The notes under the pieces: generated by a model
The model's input: the letters and a program-made list of their open reading frames with translations, nothing else
Database searches by the model: none
What the model was told of the DNA's origin: nothing
Program-made: the position numbers and the translations under genes
Source of the DNA: Trebonia sp963771985
Lineage (GTDB): Bacteria > Actinomycetota > Actinomycetes > Streptosporangiales > Streptosporangiaceae
DNA: 64,000 bases
Direction of reading: 5' to 3'
Assembly: GCA_963771985.1 (NCBI GenBank)
Contig: CAVYVO010000003.1
Location: forward strand, 186,001-250,000
Shown here: piece by piece, positions 16,004 to 25,281 of the stretch
Layout of the letters: every line of letters begins with the position of its first letter
How positions within the stretch are numbered: the first letter of the stretch is position 1

Positions 16004-19000
16004 GTGATCGACGCGCCCGCGGCGCCGAGACCGCTCGACGTCCCCGGGATGTCAGCCCCGCGGCGGTTCCCGCCCAGGGCCGGCTGGCTCGCCTGCTGCC
16101 TGGTCCTTGCCCTGCTCCCGTTCGTGACCGCCCCCGGTGAGATCATCGCGGACTCCAAGCTCGACCTGGCGGTCAATCCGGCCGGCCTCCTCGCCCGCGC
16201 GCTGTCGCTGTGGGACCCGACGATGTTCGGCCAGCTGCAGAACCAGGCGGACGGCTACCTCTTCCCGATGGGCCCGTTCTTCGCGCTCGGCAGGCTCGCG
16301 GCCGCGCCGCCCTGGATAGTGCAGCGGCTGTGGATCAGCGCCGTGCTCATCGCCGCCTTCACCGGCACGGCGCTGCTCGCGGGCCGGCTGGGCATCGGCA
16401 CGCCGTGGACGCGGGCGGCCGCCGGCCTCGCGTACGCCCTGTCGCCGATGGCGCTCACGCTGCTCGGGGAGTACTCAGGCGAGTACCTGCCGCAGGCGAT
16501 GGCGCCCTGGATCCTCATCCCGCTCGCCGGGGCCGTGGCCAGGGCCGGACTCATGACCGGGGCCGCCCGGCCTGGTCGCGCCGCCGCCCGCGCCGCGGCC
16601 CGGTCGGCCGTCGCAGTAGCGCTGTGCGGCGGCACCAACGCCGCGTGCACGCTCGCCGCCCTCATCCCCGCGGCCGTCTACGTCCTGACCCGTCCCGCTT
16701 CTTGCCGCTGGCGGCTGCTCGCCTGGTGGACGCCCGCCGTGGTGCTCGCGACCCTGTGGTGGACCGTCCCGCTCGTGCTGCTGGCGAAGTACGGCGTCTC
16801 GTTCCTCCCGTACACCGAAAGCGCGGCCGTCACCACGTCCGCGACGAGCCTAGACCAGGTGCTGCGCGGCACCGAGAACTGGATCAGTTACCTGGTGGTC
16901 AACGGGCAGGCCTGGTGGCAGGTCGGCTTCCGGATCGCCAACCAGGTGCTGCCGACGCTGTTCAGCGGCCTGGTGGCCGCGCTCGGGCTCACCGGCCTGA
17001 TCCGCCGCGGGATGCCCGAACGCCGCTTTCTCCTCTGGTGCGTGCTCACCGGCCTGGTCATCATCTGCGCGGGGCACCCGAGCCTGGGCAACCCGCTGAC
17101 GGGCCCGGTCGCGGCCGTGATCAACGGCCCCGGGTCCGCGCTCCGCAACCTGTGGAAGTTCGATCCGCTGATCCGCCTGCCGGTCGTGCTGGGGCTCGCG
17201 CACCTCCTGGCGACCGTGCGCGCGCCCCGTTCCCGGGCCGCGGTGATCGCGGCCGCCGGGGTCGGCATCGGCGGCCTCGCGCTGCCCGTCTACCTGAGCG
17301 GGCTGGCCGCCGCCGGGTCGTTCAGCCAGATCCCGTCCTACTGGACCGCCGCGGCCGGCTGGCTGAACTCCCACGCCGGTCAGCAGGCGGTACTGCTGGT
17401 CCCTGGCGCGCCGTTCGGCCAGTACGTCTGGGGCAGCCCGCTTGATGAGGTCCTGCAGCCGCTGACCACCGTGGACTGGGCCGAACGGGACCTGTCGTTC
17501 GTCTCCTCGCCCGGCAACGAGCGGCTGCTTGACGCGATCGACCAGCGGCTGGCGGCGGGCGACGGGTCCGCCGGGCTGACCCAGGTGCTCGCCCGGATGG
17601 GGGTGAAGTACGTGGTCGTCCGCGATGACCTTGACCGTTCGGTCCTGATGGGCGCGTGGCCGGCCAGGATCAACCAGGCGCTCGCGTCGTCACCGGGGAT
17701 GACCGAGGTGGCCACGTTCGGCCCGCTGGTGGGCAGTGCCGCGCCCGACGACGCGACCAACCTGGACCCGCCCTATCCCGCGGTGGAGATCTACCAGGTG
17801 GCCGGCGCCGAGCCCGCGGCGGCCGTGCAGCCGGCGGCGGGCGCGCTGCGGGTCTACGGCGCCCCGGAGTCCCTGCTCACGCTCGCCGACGAGGGCCTGC
17901 TCGCCGGCCTGCCGGTGCTGCTCGACGGCGACGGCGCGGGCCTGCCCGTGGCGGGATCGGTGGTGACGGACTCACTGCGGCGTCAGGTGCGGAACTTCGG
18001 CGAGCTGCGGACGTCGTACTCGCCGACGCTGACCGCGACCCAGCCGGCCAGCACGTTCGAGGCGACCGGGGACTATCTCGAGCCGGGCTGGAGCGCTTTC
18101 CTGACCGTGGCGCGGTACACGGGCATCAAGGACGTCACCGCGTCCTCGTCCGCCTCGGACATCCAGACCATCCCCGGCATCTGGGCGAGCGGCCTGCTGC
18201 CGTACGCCGCCGTCGACGGCGACCTGCGGACCCAGTGGGAGTCCGGCGACTGGACCGGCCCGGCCGGCCAGTGGATCCAGGTGACATTCGACGCGCCCAT
18301 CAGGCTGTCCAGGATCCGGGTGGCGTTCGCCGACAACAGCGCGATCGGGCCGCCGGTCTCCCAGATCGTCGCGGCGACCGCCGCGGGGCAGGTCACCGAT
18401 CCCGTCCGTGTCACCGGCGACCCGCAGTGGCTGCGCGTCCCGGCGGGGGAGTCCGGCTGGCTGCGGATCACCATCACGGGCCTGGCCTGGCCGCCCCCCG
18501 CCGCGCTGGGAGCGGAGGTGGCGATCTCGGACATCCTCGTGCCCGGCGTCCAGGCCGGCCGGACGATCGTGGCCCCGGCGGTGCCCGGCGGCGATCCCTC
18601 CGCCGTCGTCCTCGCCAAGGCGCAGCCGCAGCCGTCCGGCTGCATGCTCGGCTCGCTGGGCTGGGCGTGCGACCCGGCGCTCGCCGCGCCGACAGAAGAG
18701 CAGTACGGCTTCAGCCACGCTTTCTACGAGCATTCCCCCGAACGGGCCGCGCTGACTGGGTTGGCCGTCCTGATCGACCCGACGGTCGCGGACGCCTACG
18801 CGCGGCTGGGTGCCGGCGAGGCCACGGTGACCGCGTCTTCGGTCTACACCGGCGACCCGCAGGACCAGCCGCGGTCGGCGTTCGACGGCGACCCGGCGAC
18901 ACGCTGGATCGCCAGCCCCCAGGATCCGCGGCCAGCGCTCACCGTCCGCTGGGCAACCCCGCGGACCATCCGCGAGGTCACGATCGAACGGCCGCCGGGC

Positions 19001-20218
19001 GATACCAGCCTGCTGCCGGTCCTGATCACCGGCTCCGGCGGGCAGGCGCGCGGCGCCATGCTCACCGGGGCGAGCGGCGTCGTCAGGTTCGCCCCGATGC
19101 GCACGACCAGCCTGACGTTCACGTTCAGCCCCGTGCAGGCGCCGTTGCAGATAACCGACGTGGTGATCCCGGGCGTCCCGTTCCTGGGCACCCCGTCGTT
19201 TCCGTTCCGGCTGCCGTGCGGCCTGGGCCCGCTGCTCCAGGTCAACGGGACGATCGTGCCCACCCGCCTGACCGGCACGTTCGCCGCCCTGCTGACCGGC
19301 CAGCCGATGCGGTTCACCGCGTGCTCGCCGGTGACCCTGACGGCGGGCCTCAACCAGGTGACCGAGCCGTCATCGGACGCGTTCTCCGTCCAGGACGTGG
19401 TGCTCCGCGGGCCGGGCGCGGTGGCGCCGTCCGCGCCGGCGACGGCGGCGGTCATCAAATCCTGGACATCGTCCCTGCGCACGGTCGCGGTGGCCGCCGC
19501 GGCCCCGTCCTACCTGATCGTCAACGAGAACTTCAACGCCGGGTGGCAGGCGGTCATCGACGGCAGGCAGCTGCGGGCTGTGCGGCTCGACGGGTGGAAG
19601 CAGGCGTGGCTGCTGCCGGCGGGTACGCGCGGGGTGGTGACTTTGACCTACTCGCCTGACAGGGTTTACCTGGTTTCGGTATTTGGTGGTTTGGCTTTGC
19701 TGGCGCTGGTTGCGGGCGCTGGGGCGGGCGCTGGGGCGGTCGCTGGGGCTTGGGGGGTTCCGGGGCGTTCAGTCGTCGCCAGGAAGCGGCGCCGAACAAC
19801 GCCTCGGAACTCCCCGGCGCCCCCGCTCGTCCCGCGGCGAGAGTCGCGACCCCTACGGTGGGCGCGTCTCACGCAGTCGCCACGGATGCGGATTGCGGCC
19901 GGCCTGGCGGCGGGGCTGCTGCTGGCGGTCACGGGGTTCTGGCTGGCGGGATACCCGGGGGCGGTCCTTCTGCCCGCCGCGACTGTGGTGTTCGCGGGTG
20001 CGGGGCGGGGCGCGGGGGGGAATCGGGTCTGGGCTTCGCTTCGCTCGCCTTGGCTGGCAGGGGGGCTGATGGTTGTTGCGGCCGGTGTTGCCGCGGTTGG
20101 GCAGCACATGATGCTCGCGGGGGACTCCGGGGGCGCCGTTAACGCGCTGGTCGGTCCGGTTCCGCAGGTCATCTGCCTGCTTGTCGTCGCGCGCTTGGTC
20201 GTTGCGCTTCCAAAATAG
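16004..20218 (+). CDS. aftD: AftD-type alpha-(1->3)-arabinofuranosyltransferase
   Basis: About 1404 residues, close to mycobacterial AftD. The first third (about 20-470) carries many membrane helices of a GT-C glycosyltransferase with an early acidic site (GEIIADSKLDLAVNP). The large extracytoplasmic part has two discoidin-like carbohydrate-binding modules: about 700-830 (AVDGDLRTQWESG) and about 940-1040 (AFDGDPATRWIAS). Last membrane helices lie at about 1220-1400. AftD adds arabinofuranose to arabinogalactan or lipoarabinomannan from a decaprenyl-phosphate donor. Start GTG 16004 was chosen because it follows the previous stop; ATG 16049 is possible. Base composition drifts to T-rich codons after 19680. 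Confidence 0.85.
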   Translation: MIDAPAAPRPLDVPGMSAPRRFPPRAGWLACCLVLALLPFVTAPGEIIADSKLDLAVNPAGLLARALSLWDPTMFGQLQNQADGYLFPMGPFFALGRLAAAPPWIVQRLWISAVLIAAFTGTALLAGRLGIGTPWTRAAAGLAYALSPMALTLLGEYSGEYLPQAMAPWILIPLAGAVARAGLMTGAARPGRAAARAAARSAVAVALCGGTNAACTLAALIPAAVYVLTRPASCRWRLLAWWTPAVVLATLWWTVPLVLLAKYGVSFLPYTESAAVTTSATSLDQVLRGTENWISYLVVNGQAWWQVGFRIANQVLPTLFSGLVAALGLTGLIRRGMPERRFLLWCVLTGLVIICAGHPSLGNPLTGPVAAVINGPGSALRNLWKFDPLIRLPVVLGLAHLLATVRAPRSRAAVIAAAGVGIGGLALPVYLSGLAAAGSFSQIPSYWTAAAGWLNSHAGQQAVLLVPGAPFGQYVWGSPLDEVLQPLTTVDWAERDLSFVSSPGNERLLDAIDQRLAAGDGSAGLTQVLARMGVKYVVVRDDLDRSVLMGAWPARINQALASSPGMTEVATFGPLVGSAAPDDATNLDPPYPAVEIYQVAGAEPAAAVQPAAGALRVYGAPESLLTLADEGLLAGLPVLLDGDGAGLPVAGSVVTDSLRRQVRNFGELRTSYSPTLTATQPASTFEATGDYLEPGWSAFLTVARYTGIKDVTASSSASDIQTIPGIWASGLLPYAAVDGDLRTQWESGDWTGPAGQWIQVTFDAPIRLSRIRVAFADNSAIGPPVSQIVAATAAGQVTDPVRVTGDPQWLRVPAGESGWLRITITGLAWPPPAALGAEVAISDILVPGVQAGRTIVAPAVPGGDPSAVVLAKAQPQPSGCMLGSLGWACDPALAAPTEEQYGFSHAFYEHSPERAALTGLAVLIDPTVADAYARLGAGEATVTASSVYTGDPQDQPRSAFDGDPATRWIASPQDPRPALTVRWATPRTIREVTIERPPGDTSLLPVLITGSGGQARGAMLTGASGVVRFAPMRTTSLTFTFSPVQAPLQITDVVIPGVPFLGTPSFPFRLPCGLGPLLQVNGTIVPTRLTGTFAALLTGQPMRFTACSPVTLTAGLNQVTEPSSDAFSVQDVVLRGPGAVAPSAPATAAVIKSWTSSLRTVAVAAAAPSYLIVNENFNAGWQAVIDGRQLRAVRLDGWKQAWLLPAGTRGVVTLTYSPDRVYLVSVFGGLALLALVAGAGAGAGAVAGAWGVPGRSVVARKRRRTTPRNSPAPPLVPRRESRPLRWARLTQSPRMRIAAGLAAGLLLAVTGFWLAGYPGAVLLPAATVVFAGAGRGAGGNRVWASLRSPWLAGGLMVVAAGVAAVGQHMMLAGDSGGAVNALVGPVPQVICLLVVARLVVALPK

Positions 20219-20229
20219 AACATGTTCCA
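20216..20229. promoter_or_regulatory. KstR-type operator upstream of the DUF3068 gene
   Basis: TAGAACATGTTCCA fits the KstR consensus TnnAACnnGTTnnA at every fixed position. It overlaps the aftD stop codon and lies about 41 bases before the DUF3068 start, a good place for promoter control. Confidence 0.6.
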
Positions 20230-20269
20230 GTAATGTGGCTGGATCTCCTGCAGATTCCCGGGAGGGACG

Positions 20270-21379
20270 ATGCGCGGCATCATCGGACTCGTACTCGCAG
20301 GACTGGGCGCGTTCCTCATCCTGGTCGCGATACTCCTGCCTACCTGGGTCGTGAGCCAGGTCATCAAGTTCCCGCTGAATGAGTACGAGACCGCCACGCT
20401 GGAGGCGACCAACGCCTCGTACTTCAGCGCGACCTCGCTGAGCGAGAAGACGGGCGTCACCATGGAGGCCACCTACACGATCAAGGGCGACCCCAGCGAG
20501 GGCAGCTCGTCGACGGCCGTGTGGAGCGAGTACAGCTACGTCTACGACCTCACCAACCACCAGCCGGTCCAGCAGATGACCCGCACGTTCGCGTTCAACC
20601 GGCGTACCGGCCAGCTCGTCGACTGCTGCGGCGCGAGCCTCAACGGCGACACGTCGGTCCGCCAGACCGGGCTGGTCGGCTACGTGTTCCCGATCGACAC
20701 GCAAAAGCAGACCTACGAGGTGTTCGACACCACCCTGAAGCGGCAGATGCCGTTCGTGTACTCGGGCACGACGACCGTACACGGCATCCAGGCCTACGAG
20801 TTCGTCGAGAACGTCGCGCCGACGCAGACCGGTACCGTGTCGGTACCCGGATCGTTCGTCGGGTCGAGCGCCGTGACGGTTTCGGCGCCCGAGTTCGACC
20901 AGCTGCACCTGATCTACTACGTGGACCCGGAGACCGGGGCGCTGATCGACGTGAACGAGCACCAGACGACGAGCCTGCGCAATCCCGTCACGGGCGCCAC
21001 GGCCGTGGTGCTGTTCGACGCCGACCTGATCGCGACGCCGGCCAGCCTGGACCAGATCGTCGCGCTCGACAGCAGCGGGCGCGGCGAGCTCACCCTGCTC
21101 GAGACCACCCTGCCGCTGGTGCTCGGGATAGTCGGCGGCGTCGCGCTCATCGCCGGGATCTTCCTCAGCCGTAAGTCGCGCGATGACATGGCCGAACTCG
21201 ACGGCGTGGCGCGCGAGCTGACCGTGTCAACCACCGCGGAATCCGGGCAGGGGCAGGGGCGGCACACCGCAGAACTCGCGGGCGTCGTGCCCGGCCTGGA
21301 CGACGAATCGCAGGAGCACTCCGCCGAAACGCCCGACAGCGAAGGACCGGACACCCCCGGCCCCCGGCACGCCCGCTAA
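20270..21379 (+). CDS. DUF3068 / PorA-family membrane-anchored protein
   Basis: 369 residues. It begins MRGIIGLVLAGLGAFLILVAILLP, an N-terminal helix, followed by a long extracytoplasmic domain (about 30-275) and a C-terminal helix near 285-305, then an acidic, low-complexity tail. This is the layout of the DUF3068 family, called PorA in Pfam. RBS-like gggagg precedes ATG 20270. It lies between aftD and cholesterol oxidase and has a KstR-type box in its leader, suggesting sterol-responsive expression. A pore or surface function is family naming only; the role here is open. Confidence 0.8.
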   Translation: MRGIIGLVLAGLGAFLILVAILLPTWVVSQVIKFPLNEYETATLEATNASYFSATSLSEKTGVTMEATYTIKGDPSEGSSSTAVWSEYSYVYDLTNHQPVQQMTRTFAFNRRTGQLVDCCGASLNGDTSVRQTGLVGYVFPIDTQKQTYEVFDTTLKRQMPFVYSGTTTVHGIQAYEFVENVAPTQTGTVSVPGSFVGSSAVTVSAPEFDQLHLIYYVDPETGALIDVNEHQTTSLRNPVTGATAVVLFDADLIATPASLDQIVALDSSGRGELTLLETTLPLVLGIVGGVALIAGIFLSRKSRDDMAELDGVARELTVSTTAESGQGQGRHTAELAGVVPGLDDESQEHSAETPDSEGPDTPGPRHAR

Positions 21380-21380
21380 G

Positions 21381-21450
21381 GCCCCACGTCTGACCCCAAA
21401 ACCCCACGTCTGACCCCAAAACCCCACGTCTGACCCCAAAACCCCACGTC
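21381..21450 (+). repeat. Tandem 20-bp repeat, three and a half copies
   Basis: The unit accccacgtctgaccccaaa runs from 21381 to 21440 in three copies, the first starting with g, and a partial fourth follows to about 21452. A further fragment (ccccacgtc) recurs at 21484. It lies just after the DUF3068 stop and before a cluster of palindromes. Confidence 0.9.
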
Positions 21451-21457
21451 TGACTGA

Positions 21458-21550
21458 GGTCGATTGCGTAATCGACCCCAAATCCCCACGTCCGGCTGTG
21501 GTCGATTGCGTAATCGACCACACTAGAGCGGGTCGACTGCGCAATCGGCC
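21458..21550. repeat. Cluster of three dispersed-family palindromes
   Basis: Copies at 21458-21477 and 21500-21519 (both ggtcgattgcgtaatcgacc, 8-bp arms with loop gcgt) and at 21531-21550 (ggtcgactgcgcaatcggcc). The last two are separated by acactagagcg, the ctag-containing spacer also seen beside other family members. They sit between a tandem repeat and the cholesterol oxidase promoter. Confidence 0.85.
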
Positions 21551-21591
21551 TCGGCGCGGCACGCCCGCGGCAGCCGCACCGGCGCACAAAC

Positions 21592-21605
21592 TAGAACAGG
21601 TTCTA
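21592..21605. promoter_or_regulatory. KstR-type operator upstream of cholesterol oxidase
   Basis: TAGAACAGGTTCTA is an exact fit to TnnAACnnGTTnnA and is nearly palindromic. It lies 69 bases before the predicted start of the cholesterol oxidase gene. Confidence 0.65.
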
Positions 21606-21674
21606 ATAATCTGCTACGGTAGCAAGGCAAGCAAGCGCTTGGTCAAGCGCCCCGGAGAGCCCCCTGGAGAGCCG

Positions 21675-23421
21675 ATGGAGCCTCGCCGCGATCGCAGCAA
21701 CCCCCGTCCGTCCCGGCGCTCGTTCCTGGCCAGCGCCGCCGTCGCGGGCGCGGTCACCTGGATTCCGGTCTTCCGTGTCAGTCCCGCCAGCGCGCAGGCC
21801 ACGTCCGCGCCGCCGCCCGGCTTCCCCTCGTCCATCGCCGTCTACCAGCAGGCGTACCAGAACTGGGCGGGCATGATCGTGATCGACAGCGTTCTGGACC
21901 TGCGCCCCGGCCTCCGCCGCTGATGTCGTCACGCTCGCCAACTGGGCTTATGCCAACGGATACCGGCTGCGTGCCAAGGGCATGAGCCATAACTGGTCGC
22001 CCATCCTCCTCCCGCAGGGAAACACCGGGGCCGGGTATGTGCTGGTGGATACCACCCAGTACTTGACGTCGGTCTCCGTCACGGGCGGCAGTCCCGCCAC
22101 GGTCACCGCGCAGGCCGGCGTCACGATGGACGCCCTGACCACGGCCCTGGCCGCCGCGGGCTACGGGCTGTGCGCCATCCCGGCGCCGGGAGACATCACG
22201 CTCGGCGGCGCGCTGGCCATCAACGCGCACGGCAGCGCGATCCCCGCGAACGGCGAAACGCCCCTGTCCGGGCAGACATACGGCTCGCTGTCGAACCTGA
22301 TCCTGTCCCTCACCGCCGTCGTCTGGAACCCGGCGCAGAGCCAGTACGTGCTGCGGACCTTCCAGCGCGACGACCCGGACATCCGCGCGTTTCTCGCCCA
22401 TCTCGGCCGCGCCTTCGTTACGCAGGTGACGCTGCAGGTCGCCGCCAGCCAGAACCTGCGGTGCCAGAGCTGGGTCGACATATCGGCAGCCGACCTGTTC
22501 GCGCCGCCCGCCAGCGCCGGCTCCAATTCCCTCGCGAGCTACGCCACCGGCGCCGGCCGGGTCGAGGCCATCTGGTTCCCGTTCACGCAGACGCCCTGGC
22601 TGAAGGTCTGGTCGGTCGCCCCGGCCAAGCCGGCCCTGTCCATCGCGGTCAGCGCCCCGTACAACTACTCGTTCACCAACAGCGTCACCAGCGCGGAGAA
22701 CGAGTTCTTCGACGAAGTGGCGACGGGAGACACGTCGGGCACGCCGGCCTTCGAGGGCACCGCGATGGCCCTGGTGGACACCGGGCTCGTCTTCACCGGC
22801 ACCTGGGACATCTGGAGCCAGTGGCAGAACGTGCTGCTCTACGTGAAGCCGACCACCGTGCGGATCGTGGAAGCCGGGTACGCGGTCATCACGTCGAGGG
22901 CGAACATCCAGCAGGTGGTCAGCGACTTCTACGCGCAGTACACCAGCCGGCGCAACTACTACGCCAGCCTTGGCGAGTACCCGATGAACGGACCCATTGA
23001 GATCCGCATCACCGGTCTCGATCAGACGGCGGACGTCCAGAACGCGGGCGCGCAGTCGCCGATCCTGTCCTCGGTCCGGCCGCGCCCGGACCAGCCGGAC
23101 TGGAACGTGGCCGTCTGGCTGGACATGGGCACGCTGCCGGTGACGGCGGGCTTCTCGCAGTTCTACGCGGACATGGAGTCGTGGATCTGGAGCCACTACA
23201 CCGGCAGTTACGCGACCGTCAGGCCCGAGTGGTCCAAGGCCTGGGCGTGCACGTCCGCGGCGCCGTGGACGAACACCCAGGTCCTCGGCGCCGCGATCCC
23301 GGCCGCGGTCAGCGCGGGCCAGGCGAGCGGCGACGGCTGGGCGACAGCCGTCTCGATCCTCAGCGGCTATGACCCGGGCGGCGTGTTCAGCAACCCGTTC
23401 CTGGACACGCTCTTCGGCTAA
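21675..23421 (+). CDS. Type II cholesterol oxidase, covalent-FAD VAO family, Tat-exported (frameshifted)
   Basis: About 580 residues across two frames. ATG 21675 gives a twin-arginine signal (SRRSFLASAAVAGAVTW ... PASAQA). The mature part reads FPSSIAVYQQAYQNWAGMIVIDSVWTCAPASAADVV after removing an extra T near 21894, then KGMSHNWSPILLPQG, APGDITLGGALAINAHGSAIP, VVWNPAQSQYVLRTFQRDDPD and VRPEWSKAWACT. These are signature stretches of the Brevibacterium-type class II cholesterol oxidase, not the GMC type. It oxidises and isomerises cholesterol to cholestenone outside the cell. A KstR-type box precedes it and kstR is convergent downstream. Confidence 0.9.
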
Positions 23422-23450
23422 AGGCGACGGTGACGCGGATGCCAGGCAGG

Positions 23451-24074
23451 TCAGCGCAGCAGCAGGCGGGTGGCGAGCTCGAGGTGGCCGCTCACGTCGT
23501 CCGCCGACGCTCGCCTGGTCACCCAGGCGACCAGGTTCGACAGCCACACGTCGCCGATCACGCGGGCGATCGCGATGTCGTCCGCGGACGGCTCGCCGTC
23601 GTGCATGGCCTTGGTGAACATGCGCACCATCTGCCTGGCGACCGTGTTCACCTCGGCCGCCGCGCTCGGGTCCGCGAACATGAAAGCCCGTGTCATCGCC
23701 TCGGTGAGCATCGGGTCGCGCTGCATGCTCCGGGTGACCCGCGAGAGCACGTACAGCATCCGGTCGGCGGGTGTGTCGCCCGGGATCGGCTTGCGGTCGA
23801 GCTTCTCCTGCAGCTGCTCGAATTCCTCGGTCAGCGCGCCGACCAGCAGGTGGATCTTGGACGGGAAGTACCGGTACAGCGTGCCGAGCGCTACGTCGGC
23901 GCGCTCCGCGACGGTCCTCATCTGCACGGCGTCGTAACCGCCCTTGGCGGCGAGTGCCAGCGTCGCGTCCAGTATCCGCTTGCGCCGTTCGCGCTGAGCG
24001 GCCGAACCGGCGTCGGCGTCCGCCGCGGCCGCGGCCGACGGCTGGGTTCTGGCACGTGTTCTCGTTGGTGGCAT
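23451..24074 (-). CDS. kstR: KstR, TetR-family repressor of sterol catabolism
   Basis: 207 residues. The HTH region AAQRERRKRILDATLALAAK, then YDAVQMRTVAERADVALGTLYRYFPSKIHLLVGAL, is nearly that of mycobacterial KstR. The ligand domain keeps DPMLTEAMTRAFMFAD and VIGDVWLSNLVAWVTRRAS. KstR represses the cholesterol regulon and is released by 3-oxocholestenoyl-CoA-type ligands. It is divergent from the chsE1 operon with a KstR box between, which fits autoregulation. The 20-residue N-terminal extension before the HTH is Ala-rich and not conserved. Confidence 0.92.
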   Translation of the reverse strand: MPPTRTRARTQPSAAAAADADAGSAAQRERRKRILDATLALAAKGGYDAVQMRTVAERADVALGTLYRYFPSKIHLLVGALTEEFEQLQEKLDRKPIPGDTPADRMLYVLSRVTRSMQRDPMLTEAMTRAFMFADPSAAAEVNTVARQMVRMFTKAMHDGEPSADDIAIARVIGDVWLSNLVAWVTRRASADDVSGHLELATRLLLR

Positions 24075-24160
24075 CCGCTACCCCTCGTCCTCTCCGCATC
24101 CATGATCAGCGTATCAAGGGCTGGGCGGGAGACATGTTCCCCGCGCTGGTCACACATAGA

Positions 24161-24174
24161 TGTAACGTGTTCTA
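24161..24174. promoter_or_regulatory. KstR-type operator in the kstR/chsE1 divergent promoter
   Basis: TGTAACGTGTTCTA matches TnnAACnnGTTnnA exactly. It lies 87 bases upstream of kstR and 39 bases upstream of chsE1, so one site could control both directions. Confidence 0.7.
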
Positions 24175-24212
24175 ATTTTCTGTGAAACAGAGGGGAGGCG
24201 ACGGCGGCGCTG

Positions 24213-25281
24213 ATGGACTTCAGCCTGACGGAGAACCAGCGGGAGATAGCGCGCCTCGCTGGCCAGCTTCTCGACGAGGCGAAGGCCGACCCGTGGAAGG
24301 AACTCGCCAGGCGGCCTGCTTGGCCTGTCCCTGCCCCCTGAGCTGGGCGGCGACGGACTCGGTGTCATGGACACCGCCGTGCTCCTGGCCGAGATAGGCC
24401 GCCGGGCGGCGCCGGTACCGGCGCTGGCCACCCTGATGACGGGCGTGCTCCCTGTCGTCCGCTGGGGGGATGGCGACCTGCGGCGAGCGCTGCTGCCGCC
24501 CGCCGCCGCTGGCGAGCTGATCATCACCGCCGGCATCCGCGAGCCCTCGGACCCGCTGCCCGCCGTCCCGGCCGCCACGGTCACCGAGGGCACCGTGTCG
24601 GGCACCAAGGTCGGCGTGCCCTACTGCGCGGAAGCTGGCCGCGTCCTGGTTCCGGTCAGCTTCAGCCCTGCTGGCCACGGCGGGACGACCCCCCTGGCAC
24701 CCCCCGAAGGCGGGACCGGCGTCGTCATCGTCGACCCGGCGGACGCCGGGGCGCGGGTGACGCGCACGCCGAGCGCCGCCGGCCCCGAGTACACGCTGCG
24801 GCTTGACCATGTTCCGGTCGATCACGTCCTAGGCGGGGCCGCCGCCCTCCAAGACCTGTACCAGCTGGCGACCGCGGGCGCGTGCTCCCTGGCCGACGGC
24901 GCGCTGTCCGGAGCCCTCGCGCTGACCAAAGACCACGTCACGGCCAGGCGGCAGTTCGGCAGGCCGCTGGCCGCCTTCCAGGCCGTCGCCCAGCAGATCG
25001 CCGACGTCTATATCGTGTCGCGCACGCTGCACGTGGCGACTCTGTTGGCGTGCTGGCTGCTGGACGCGGGCAAGGACGCGGCCGGCGACCTCGGGGTGGC
25101 GGGATACTGGTGCGCGGAAGAGGCGCCACGGTCCGTTCGGACATGTCATCATTTGCACGGCGGGACGGGGATGGACACGACCTATCCCCTGCACCATCTC
25201 TCTGCGCTGATCGGTGACCTAGTGCGCTTCCTCGGGGGCGCCGAATGCCAGCTGGAGCGGCAGGCATGTTCATTGACCTGA
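24213..25281 (+). CDS. chsE1: Acyl-CoA dehydrogenase alpha-type subunit ChsE1 / FadE28-like (frameshifted)
   Basis: About 355 residues. ATG 24213 gives MDFSLTENQREIARLAGQLL; one extra base near 24312-24321 moves the frame before LLGLSLPPELGGDGLGVMD. The main frame starts at 24367. Later motifs SGTKVGVPYCAEAGRVLV, RRQFGRPLAAFQAVAQQIADVY, CHHLHGGTGMDTTYPLH and the ending CSLT match mycobacterial FadE28. FadE28 forms an alpha2beta2 dehydrogenase with FadE29, acting on the 3-carbon side chain of cholesterol. RBS ggggagg lies ahead of the start, and the gene overlaps chsE2 by 16 bases. Confidence 0.9.

Noticed and set aside
20853..20962. Minus-strand frame opposite DUF3068 and the end of aftD
   Set aside because: Shadow composition; the DUF3068 reading frame has signal anchor, membrane helix and promoter site.
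21366..21560. CRISPR-like array from regularly spaced repeats
   Set aside because: The 20-bp units are directly adjacent without unique spacers, and no cas genes are in the window.
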